From Ruminococcaceae bacterium UBA4871 (GTDB taxonomy: Bacteria > Bacillota > Clostridia > Oscillospirales > Acutalibacteraceae): a DNA stretch of 15,518 bases. A program made the position numbers and the translations under genes. The notes beneath the pieces are model-generated. The model made no database searches. It saw nothing but the letters and a program-made list of their open reading frames with translations, and had not been told where the DNA came from. Positions 6,990 to 13,077 of this stretch are shown in pieces (within the stretch, counting starts at the first letter, position 1; each line of letters begins with the position of its first letter). The DNA is taken from the NCBI GenBank assembly GCA_002399445.1, contig DHDR01000007.1:1-15518 (forward strand). The letters are read 5' to 3'.

Positions 6990-8220
6990 CGTTATTGTTG
7001 TAGGTGCTGGTGCGGCCGGCTTAATGGCTGCAGGAACTGCAGCTTACCGCGGGTTGGATGTTTGGCTGGTTGAAAAGAATTCTAAGCCCGGTAAAAAGCT
7101 GCAAATTACAGGGAAAGGCCGCTGCAATCTGACCAATGATTGTACAGTTCAGGAATTTCTCGAAAATGTTCCAACCAATCCGCGATTTTTGTACGGAGCG
7201 TTGACTCGCTTTTCTCCGGCAGATACCAAAACTTTCTTTGAGGGACTGGGTGTACCGTTAAAAACGGAACGGGGCCGCAGAGTCTTTCCACAGTCTGATC
7301 AGGCAGAAGACGTTGTAAAGGCGCTTACAGGCTGGGTGGAGAGCGGTGGAGTCAGCATTGTCAGGGGCAGTGTGTGCCGCCTATTGACACGCGCGGGAAA
7401 AGCCGCCGGTGTGCAGCTTACAGATGGCCGGAGAATCGAAGCCCATCAGGTCATCCTGTGCTGCGGCGGCGCATCTTACCCGGCCACCGGTTCGACAGGA
7501 GCAGGGTTCCAAATCGCGCAGCAGGCTGGACATACCATTCGGCCGTTATGCCCCTCATTGGTTCCGCTGAACTGTGCCGGGGAGGACTGCGGCTTAATGG
7601 CGGGTCTAACTCTTCGCAATGTTGCCTGCAAATTTTATGACTGTGTCAAAAAGAAAGTGATTCATGAAGAGTTCGGCGAGATGTCCTTCCGACCCTTTGG
7701 TGTGGGTGGTCCCATCATTCTGAGTGGCAGCGCGCATTTGCGGAATATGTCAGTTGGACGTTACAGAATCGATGTTGACCTCAAACCGGCCCTTAGCCCG
7801 GAGAAATTGGATGCACGGCTTGTGCGTGATTTGCAAGAACGCTCCAATCAGACCATTGTGCATTCTTTGCCTGCACTGCTGCCTCGGCAGATGATTCATG
7901 CAGCCGTGTATCGCTCCGGTATTCCGCCGCAGACCAGATGCGGGGAAATTACACGGGAGCAGCGCCGCGTTTTTGGCAAATTGCTCAAACAGTTTTCTTT
8001 TACAGTCACCGGATTCCGCCCTCTTAAGGAAGCAATTGTGACCAGCGGCGGTGTAGCTGTCAATGAAATAAGTCCGCAGACCATGCAGTCCAAGATCATC
8101 TCTGGCTTATATATTGCTGGGGAAATGCTGGATGTGGATGCGTATACCGGAGGATATAACCTGCAGATTGCATTTTCCACGGGGCGGCTTGCTGGGGAAA
8201 ATGTGCAGGTAAGGGAATAG
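6982..8220 (+). CDS. BaiN/RdsA (HI0933-like) family NAD(P)/FAD-dependent oxidoreductase, long paralogue
   Basis: This 412-residue flavoprotein is the full-length version of the family also seen at 736. It shows the nucleotide-binding loop GAGAAG (8-13), E31, the hallmark GKKLQITGKGRCNLTN (37-52), and near the C-terminus GEMLDVDAYTGGYNLQIA for FAD contact. Known relatives are C. scindens BaiN and E. coli YhiN/RdsA, the latter reported to make dihydrouridine in 23S rRNA. An rRNA role is plausible for this copy but not shown. The start is ambiguous among in-frame ATGs at 6952, 6964, 6976 and 6982. I prefer 6982, which has AAAGG (6971-6975) 6 bases upstream and begins MPDVIVVGAG. ATG 6976 with AGAGGATG upstream is nearly as good. 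It overlaps the regulator gene and is followed by the cmk promoter region. Confidence 0.92.
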   Translation: MPDVIVVGAGAAGLMAAGTAAYRGLDVWLVEKNSKPGKKLQITGKGRCNLTNDCTVQEFLENVPTNPRFLYGALTRFSPADTKTFFEGLGVPLKTERGRRVFPQSDQAEDVVKALTGWVESGGVSIVRGSVCRLLTRAGKAAGVQLTDGRRIEAHQVILCCGGASYPATGSTGAGFQIAQQAGHTIRPLCPSLVPLNCAGEDCGLMAGLTLRNVACKFYDCVKKKVIHEEFGEMSFRPFGVGGPIILSGSAHLRNMSVGRYRIDVDLKPALSPEKLDARLVRDLQERSNQTIVHSLPALLPRQMIHAAVYRSGIPPQTRCGEITREQRRVFGKLLKQFSFTVTGFRPLKEAIVTSGGVAVNEISPQTMQSKIISGLYIAGEMLDVDAYTGGYNLQIAFSTGRLAGENVQVRE

Positions 8221-8236
8221 AAGCCTATTATATTGG

Positions 8237-8253
8237 GAAATGCTTTGCATTTC
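8237..8253 (+). promoter_or_regulatory. 17-base palindrome over the cmk -35 box (possible operator)
   Basis: GAAATGC (8237-8243) and GCATTTC (8247-8253) form a perfect 7-bp inverted repeat around TTT. It covers the -35 hexamer TTGCAT. No T-run follows, so it is not a terminator. The position suits a repressor site. The regulator is unknown. Confidence 0.4.
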
Positions 8254-8272
8254 TGTATGTTTGTGCTATACT
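8245..8272 (+). promoter_or_regulatory. Promoter of the cmk-plsC-plsC-ispH/rpsA operon
   Basis: TTGCAT (8245-8250) and TATACT (8267-8272) are 16 bases apart. TG at 8264-8265 makes an extended -10 (TGCTATACT). It lies between the BaiN-type stop at 8220 and the cmk start at 8338, giving a leader of roughly 60 bases. Confidence 0.7.
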
Positions 8273-8337
8273 AAAAAAATATGCAGGTATGCAGTTTGCG
8301 CCGTGTATCTGCAATTTACTTTTTCGGAGGTCTGTAC

Positions 8338-9006
8338 ATGATCCATATTGCAATTGACGGCCCAGCCGGGGCTGGTAAGAGTACCATTGCACGGAAGGTT
8401 GCCGCGCAGATTGGTTTTATTTATGTGGATACAGGGGCTCTGTACCGCGCAGTCGGTCTGTTTATCCTAAGAAAAGGTATTGCACCGGAAAATGTGCAGG
8501 CTGTGGTGAAGCTTTTGCCACAGATTAAAATTTCCATTCGGTTTGAAAACGGTATACAGAAAGTTTATCTGAATGGAGAAGATGTTTCTGAAACCATTCG
8601 GACATCCGACGTCAGTATGTCTGCATCCGGTGTTTCTGCCATTCCTGCTGTGCGGGATTTTCTGTTTTCTCTGCAGAGAAGGCTCGCGCTGGAAAACAAC
8701 GTGATTATGGATGGGCGGGATATTGGGACTGTGGTTTTACCGGATGCACAGCTGAAGTTCTTTTTAACGGCTTCTCCGGAAGAACGGGCACGGCGGCGCT
8801 TCGAGGAGATGCAGGCAAAAGGCCAGCAGACGGACTATGAGAAAGTGCTTTCCGATATCAGGAAGCGCGATGCGCAGGATATGCATCGGAAAATTGCGCC
8901 GCTGAAACTTGCTGCAGATGCAGTGAAAGTGGATACAACTGGAAAAACACTGGAGCAAAGTGAAAAACTTGTACGCGGAATTATCCATGAAAAGCTGGGA
9001 CTGTAA
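8338..9006 (+). CDS. cmk: Cytidylate kinase (CMP/dCMP kinase)
   Basis: This 222-residue enzyme phosphorylates CMP and dCMP to the diphosphates with ATP, feeding nucleic acid synthesis and CDP-lipid precursors. The P-loop GPAGAGKS is at 8-15. The CMP-binding segment includes DTGALYR (31-37), DGRDIGT is at 125-131, and the arginine-rich lid is near 148-157 (EERARRRFEE). The length matches bacterial Cmk. The start is ATG 8338, with GGAGG (8326-8330) 7 bases upstream. An in-frame ATG at 8281 lies only a few bases after the -10 box and is excluded. It opens an operon in which phospholipid acyltransferase genes and ispH-rpsA follow, an arrangement familiar in Clostridia. Confidence 0.97.
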   Translation: MIHIAIDGPAGAGKSTIARKVAAQIGFIYVDTGALYRAVGLFILRKGIAPENVQAVVKLLPQIKISIRFENGIQKVYLNGEDVSETIRTSDVSMSASGVSAIPAVRDFLFSLQRRLALENNVIMDGRDIGTVVLPDAQLKFFLTASPEERARRRFEEMQAKGQQTDYEKVLSDIRKRDAQDMHRKIAPLKLAADAVKVDTTGKTLEQSEKLVRGIIHEKLGL

Positions 9007-9027
9007 CAGGAAAGGATCGAGTTTGAA

Positions 9028-9654
9028 ATGGAAATGACACCTTTGTACCGCTTTGCTAAGATAGTGCCGCAGTGGTTTGTGCGGCCAATTTTACCTGTCC
9101 GTATTCGGGGAACCGAAAATTTACCTAAAAAAGGGGCGGCAATTGTCTGCTTCAATCACATGCGGAATTCCGATCCTGTTCGTATTTTCTTTACCAGCCA
9201 TCGGCAAATTTTTTTTCTTGGCAAATCCGAGCTTTTTCAAAATAAGTTTATCAGTTGGGTATTGCGCAATGTCGGGGTGATTTCCATCCAGCGCGGCCGC
9301 GGAGATGTGAATGCGATGAGTGATGCGGGAAAGCATTTGAAAAATGGGAATTTACTTGGCGTCTTTATTGAAGGGACCAGAAGCAGGGACGGATCTTTTG
9401 GCAAACCCAAAGCAGGGGTCGCCATGCTTGCATGGCGGTACCATGTTCCTGTGATTCCCTGCTGCCTGACCGCGAAAGACGGAAAACTTCCAAAAGTGTT
9501 TCACCCGTGCTGCGTGAGCTATGGTAAGCCGATACAGCCGGAAGAATTAGGTCTTGTTACAGGAAAAAGCAATGAACTCCGCGCGGCAAGTCGCACAATC
9601 ATGCAAAAAATCCAGGAAATTCGCGCCGAAGATTTGAGGGCGCTTCCACAGTGA
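9028..9654 (+). CDS. plsC: PlsC-type lysophospholipid (1-acylglycerol-3-phosphate) acyltransferase, first copy
   Basis: This 208-residue membrane-associated acyltransferase most likely transfers an acyl chain to lysophosphatidic acid to make phosphatidic acid. The catalytic NHxxxxD motif is seen as NHMRNSD (H44, D49). The phosphate-binding motif EGTR is at 115-118, and GKSELF (65-70) is also typical. It starts at ATG 9028, with AAAGGA (9011-9016) 11 bases upstream and 21 bases after cmk. A second ATG at 9034 is possible. Its stop overlaps the GTG start of a second, divergent acyltransferase by 4 bases (GTGA). Substrate order cannot be decided from sequence. Confidence 0.93.
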   Translation: MEMTPLYRFAKIVPQWFVRPILPVRIRGTENLPKKGAAIVCFNHMRNSDPVRIFFTSHRQIFFLGKSELFQNKFISWVLRNVGVISIQRGRGDVNAMSDAGKHLKNGNLLGVFIEGTRSRDGSFGKPKAGVAMLAWRYHVPVIPCCLTAKDGKLPKVFHPCCVSYGKPIQPEELGLVTGKSNELRAASRTIMQKIQEIRAEDLRALPQ

Positions 9655-10283
9655 AGCGCCCGGCGCTTTTTTTCCGCGCAATTTATCAGTTTGTGCTGCG
9701 TGTTACGGCCCCTCTGGCGGTTCTGGTCCTTCGGATTCGTTTCCGCGGTATTCGCCAAATTCCACACAAGGGTCCTTTTATTGTCTGCTGCAATCATCGC
9801 AGTGTGATTGATCCATGGCTGTTGGCAATTGGTTTTCGGCAGCATCTGTATTTTATAGCCAAAAGCGAACTGTTCACCGATCACGGTCCGCATGCGGCAA
9901 GATTCCTTTCTGCAATGGGGGCCATTCCAATCCGTCGCAATTGTGCAGATCGGAAAGGCCTGCGCATGGCAGAGAAAGTTTTGGAACGCGGCGATGTGGT
10001 TGGAATTTTTCCACAAGGGAAAGTCCTGTTTGATAATGCTCCGTTTCGTCCCAAATCCGGTGCGATTTTACTTGCTGCTTATGTCGGAGTGCCCATTGTC
10101 CCCGTTTCCATCTGGTGCAGAGGGCCATGGAAACCTTTTAAAAAAGTAACAGTACGGTTTGGCAAACCAATTCCGGCAGGAACTTTTGCCGGAGCTGAAA
10201 AGGACAAGCAGCAGATGCGGAAATGTTCCAAACTGCTTGCAGATATCATCAATTCTCAATTGGAAGAAGGGCATCACCCTTGA
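9651..10283 (+). CDS. PlsC-type acyltransferase, divergent second copy
   Basis: This 210-residue protein of the same superfamily has NHRSVID (H49, D54) intact and IAKSELF at 69-75. In place of the usual EGTR block it reads FPQGK at 120-124, losing the conserved glutamate and arginine. The substrate may therefore differ from that of the first copy, or activity may be reduced. It starts at GTG 9651, overlapping the stop of the first copy, with GAGGG (9636-9640) 10 bases upstream. Its first codons form a terminator-like hairpin (9654-9673). Its stop overlaps the TTG start of ispH by 4 bases. Tandem acyltransferases could act in series on glycerol-phosphate lipids, or the second may modify another lipid. 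This is inference. Confidence 0.88.
   Translation: MKRPALFFRAIYQFVLRVTAPLAVLVLRIRFRGIRQIPHKGPFIVCCNHRSVIDPWLLAIGFRQHLYFIAKSELFTDHGPHAARFLSAMGAIPIRRNCADRKGLRMAEKVLERGDVVGIFPQGKVLFDNAPFRPKSGAILLAAYVGVPIVPVSIWCRGPWKPFKKVTVRFGKPIPAGTFAGAEKDKQQMRKCSKLLADIINSQLEEGHHP
9654..9673 (+). terminator. Terminator-like hairpin inside the first codons of the second acyltransferase
   Basis: AAGCGC (9654-9659) pairs with GCGCTT (9663-9668) across a 3-base loop. A run of seven T residues covers 9667-9673. It begins at the last base of the first acyltransferase's stop codon. It has the shape of a short intrinsic terminator but lies within an operon and within coding sequence, so its activity is uncertain. Confidence 0.45.
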
Positions 10284-12253
10284 AAATCGAAGTCGCTCGA
10301 TCGGCTGGATTTTGTTTTGGAGTTAACCGCGCGGTTACAATGGTGGAAGACTTGCTGAAGCAGGGAAAGCGGGTCTGTACATTAGGCCCCATTATTCATA
10401 ATCCGCAGACGCTTGCCCGCTTGCAGTCGCTTGGCGCTGTTATTGTAAAGGAACCAGAAGAGGCTCCGCCCGGCAGCACGCTGGTTATCCGCAGCCATGG
10501 AGTTCCCAGAGATGTACGGGAGCGGATTGACCGGCTGCCTGTTGAATGTGCGGATGCAACCTGTCCGTTTGTTGCCAAAATTCATCGCATTGTTGCGGAA
10601 GAAGGGCATAAAGGTAATCTGGTCCTGATTGCAGGGAACCCTGATCATCCGGAAGTGCAGGGAATTCTCGGACACTGTACTGGCCCGGCATTCGTTTTCA
10701 GGTCAGCTGCGGAACTTCTTGAAACTGCTCCCAAGTGGAATATTCCGCAAAAAAGTGTCATCTCAGTTGTGGCTCAGACAACTTTTAGTGTTGCAGAATG
10801 GCGAAATTGCCTGAAAATCCTGAAAAAGGTATATACAAACGTTAAAATTTTTGATACAATATGTAATGCAACTGCTAGCCGCCAAACCGAAGCAGAGGCG
10901 CTTGCATGCTCCTGTGATGCGATGATTGTACTTGGCGGTCGGCAGAGTTCTAATACGGCCAAGCTTTATGAAGTGTGCCAACAGCACACGCGGACTATTT
11001 TTGCACAGTCTGCGGCCGAAATTTCCCGCAAAGATTTGGCGGGAGTGCATTATTTAGGTATTACTGCCGGTGCCTCCACACCGGCAAGCATAATAAAGGA
11101 GGTACTAGTTACCATGGCAGAAATCAATAAGGGCGCGCAGGGCCCGGAGACCGCAGACAGCGGTGACAACTTTGCAGAGATGCTCGAGGAATCTCTAAAA
11201 AGTTTAAATACAGATGAGAAGGTTCACGGCGTTGTAGTAGGAATCACCCCAACAGAAGTTCTGGTGGATGTTGGCCGTAAACAGTCTGGTTTTGTTCCGC
11301 TCTCCGAGTTAACTGCAGACCCCAACGCTAAGATTGAGGACCTGGTAAAGATCGGCGATGAGATGGATCTGCTCATTATGCGTACAAATGATCAGGAAGG
11401 AACCATCATGCTTTCCAAGCGCAGGCTGGATGCAGCCAAAGGCTGGGATGAGATTGTCGCTGCTGAAGAAAATCAGGAAGTCCTTACCGGCGTTGTTGTT
11501 GAGATCGTTAAAGGCGGTGTAATCGCTGTTACGAAAGGCGTCCGCGTCTTTATCCCTGCTTCTCAGGCAACTGCTTCCCGCAATGATCCGCTGGATGCCC
11601 TGCTTAAAAAAGAAGTCAAGTTCCGCATTATTGAAGTGAACCGCAACCGCCGCCGCGCGGTCGGTTCCATTCGTTCCGTTCTGCGTGATGAGCGGAAGAA
11701 GCAGGCTGAAAAGTTCTGGGAGACTGCTGAAGTCGGCAAAGAATATGACGGTGTTGTCAAGTCCCTGACTTCCTATGGTGCTTTTGTGGACTTGGGCGGT
11801 ATTGACGGCATGATTCATATTAGTGAACTTTCATGGACGCGGATTAAGCATCCAAGTGAAGTCGTGAATATCGGTGATAAAGTGCATGTTCACATCAAAA
11901 ATTTGGACCATGAAAAGGGCAAAATTTCATTGGGCTATAAACGGCCGGAGGATAACCCGTGGGAAATCCTCAAACGGGATTATCCAGTCGGTACAGTAGT
12001 CGAGGCAACGATTGTGGGGATGACTTCCTTTGGTGCGTTTGCACGTATCATTCCCGGCATTGACGGCTTGATTCACATTTCCCAGATCGCAGATCACCGT
12101 ATTGACAAGCCGCAGGATGTTCTGACAATGGGACAGACTGTCAAGGCTGTCATTACGGATATCGATTTTGATCGTCACCGTGTCAGCCTGTCTATTCGTC
12201 AGTTGCTGGACAATGACGAAAAGTTCAAAACAGCCGACGAGTCTGCCGAATAA
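10280..12253 (+). CDS. ispH-rpsA: Bifunctional 4-hydroxy-3-methylbut-2-enyl diphosphate reductase / S1 RNA-binding protein
   Basis: This is a 657-residue fusion. Residues 1-278 are IspH, the [4Fe-4S] enzyme that ends the MEP pathway by making IPP and DMAPP. Cluster cysteines C12, C95 and C195 are present, along with active-site residues H40, H73, H123, E125 and T167. Residues 313-640 hold four S1 RNA-binding domains (about 313-381, 398-465, 486-554, 571-640), like the short S1/YpfD proteins of Firmicutes. Such fusions are known in Clostridia. It starts at TTG 10280, overlapping the previous stop (TTGA), with AAGGG (10267-10271) 8 bases upstream. This gives the normal IspH N-terminus KIEVARSAGFCFGV. 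An in-frame ATG at 10223 is rejected as a shadow. Between the halves an ideal ribosome site and ATG (11114) may start a free S1 protein. A terminator follows. Confidence 0.96.
   Translation: MKIEVARSAGFCFGVNRAVTMVEDLLKQGKRVCTLGPIIHNPQTLARLQSLGAVIVKEPEEAPPGSTLVIRSHGVPRDVRERIDRLPVECADATCPFVAKIHRIVAEEGHKGNLVLIAGNPDHPEVQGILGHCTGPAFVFRSAAELLETAPKWNIPQKSVISVVAQTTFSVAEWRNCLKILKKVYTNVKIFDTICNATASRQTEAEALACSCDAMIVLGGRQSSNTAKLYEVCQQHTRTIFAQSAAEISRKDLAGVHYLGITAGASTPASIIKEVLVTMAEINKGAQGPETADSGDNFAEMLEESLKSLNTDEKVHGVVVGITPTEVLVDVGRKQSGFVPLSELTADPNAKIEDLVKIGDEMDLLIMRTNDQEGTIMLSKRRLDAAKGWDEIVAAEENQEVLTGVVVEIVKGGVIAVTKGVRVFIPASQATASRNDPLDALLKKEVKFRIIEVNRNRRRAVGSIRSVLRDERKKQAEKFWETAEVGKEYDGVVKSLTSYGAFVDLGGIDGMIHISELSWTRIKHPSEVVNIGDKVHVHIKNLDHEKGKISLGYKRPEDNPWEILKRDYPVGTVVEATIVGMTSFGAFARIIPGIDGLIHISQIADHRIDKPQDVLTMGQTVKAVITDIDFDRHRVSLSIRQLLDNDEKFKTADESAE
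11095..11116 (+). promoter_or_regulatory. Internal ribosome binding site and in-frame ATG between the IspH and S1 parts
   Basis: AAAGGAGGT (11095-11103) is an almost complete complement of the 16S rRNA tail. It is followed after 11 bases by an ATG (11114-11116) in the reading frame of the fusion (residue 279, MAEINKG). Initiation here would give a 379-residue four-domain S1 protein (11114-12253), close to the size of free S1/YpfD. It is also possible that the site merely encodes the IspH C-terminal residues Lys-Glu-Val. Confidence 0.6.
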
Positions 12254-12265
12254 TTTTGAAATGTC

Positions 12266-12305
12266 AGGCGCGCAAAGAGACCATCGGTTTCTTTGCGCGC
12301 CTTTC
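12266..12305 (+). terminator. Rho-independent terminator after ispH-rpsA
   Basis: A perfect 13-bp inverted repeat (12266-12278 with 12290-12302) can be extended inward by a G-T and an A-T pair, leaving a 7-base loop. The core is GCGCGC-rich. The T tract is short and interrupted (TTTCT), but another T5 lies at 12310-12314. Confidence 0.85.
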
Positions 12306-12335
12306 TGCATTTTTAGGAACCCTTTCTCTGCTTAT

Positions 12336-12344
12336 TGCTATACT
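12336..12344 (+). promoter_or_regulatory. Possible extended -10 element before yunB
   Basis: TGCTATACT matches the extended -10 seen before cmk. No good -35 is found at the usual distance. It lies 42 bases before the yunB start codon and after the terminator. A sporulation sigma factor would be expected for this gene, but I could not match a clear sigma-E -35/-10 pair. Confidence 0.3.
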
Positions 12345-12385
12345 GGAAGTAAGAAATATGCTATTACAGAAGATGGGGTGTGCGC

Positions 12386-13024
12386 ATGAGACGATATTCT
12401 TACGGAAAGCCGATTGCGTGGGGGCCGCTGGTACTGATTGCAGCGCTTATTACAGCGGTTGTTGGGATTGACTGTGCTATGAAACCATATGTTTCTTCTA
12501 TCGTTTCTTATGAAGCAAAGAATTTCGCTGTTGCCACTGTTGACACGGCAGTGCAGGATGAATTAAAAACGAAAAATATTGATTATAATGATTTTGTAAC
12601 GGTGTCCCGTGATGCAGACGGAAAAGTTCAGTCCATCAGCAGCAATGTGGAAAAACAGAATACCCTGCAGGTGGAACTGACGCAGGCTGTGCAGAATGTG
12701 GTTCAGAAAAAGATGTGTGCATCTGTTGGAATCCCAATGGGGACTTTGAGCGGCAGTCCGATACTACACGGCAGAGGTCCTTGCGTTCCACTTAAAGTGA
12801 CATTTTCCGGCAGTGTTCAAGCAAAACTGCAAAGTTTCTTTGACAGTGCCGGCATCAATCAGACACGTCACCGATTAATTTTACATGTTACCGTTGGTTT
12901 GTATACATATCTGATTGGAAAAGATGCAAACCAACAGATAACGGTTGATGTGCCGGTTGCTGAAACGGTTATTGTGGGCCCGGTTCCCAGTGTTGCACTG
13001 CAGCAGGCAGTAAAGGCGGGATAA
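12386..13024 (+). CDS. yunB: Sporulation protein YunB
   Basis: This 212-residue protein has one N-terminal membrane anchor (about 12-29) and an extracytoplasmic remainder. I recognise the family from the pattern after the anchor (KPYVSSIVSYEAKNFAVATV), the central segment VGIPMGTLSGSPILHGRGP, and the C-terminal stretch VPVAETVIVGPVP. In Bacillus subtilis yunB belongs to the mother-cell sigma-E regulon and is needed for efficient sporulation. Its biochemical role is not known. The start is ATG 12386, with GGGG (12375-12378) 7 bases upstream. A GTG two codons earlier is too close to that site. Its presence implies the organism forms endospores or descends from spore formers. It sits between a terminator and ligA, 53 bases ahead of the latter, so read-through into ligA is likely. 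Confidence 0.9.
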   Translation: MRRYSYGKPIAWGPLVLIAALITAVVGIDCAMKPYVSSIVSYEAKNFAVATVDTAVQDELKTKNIDYNDFVTVSRDADGKVQSISSNVEKQNTLQVELTQAVQNVVQKKMCASVGIPMGTLSGSPILHGRGPCVPLKVTFSGSVQAKLQSFFDSAGINQTRHRLILHVTVGLYTYLIGKDANQQITVDVPVAETVIVGPVPSVALQQAVKAG

Positions 13025-13077
13025 GATTCAAAATGAGCACAAAACAATCAATCTGCAAATGATTTTGGAGGAAACAC

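Noticed and set aside
10223..10279. ATG 10223 as start of ispH
   Set aside because: The extra 19 residues overlap the previous acyltransferase in another frame. IspH proteins begin right at the KIEVARSAGFCFGV segment.
11309..11818. 169-codon minus-strand frame opposite the S1 domains
   Set aside because: A shadow of the strongly conserved S1 coding sequence, with no start signal.
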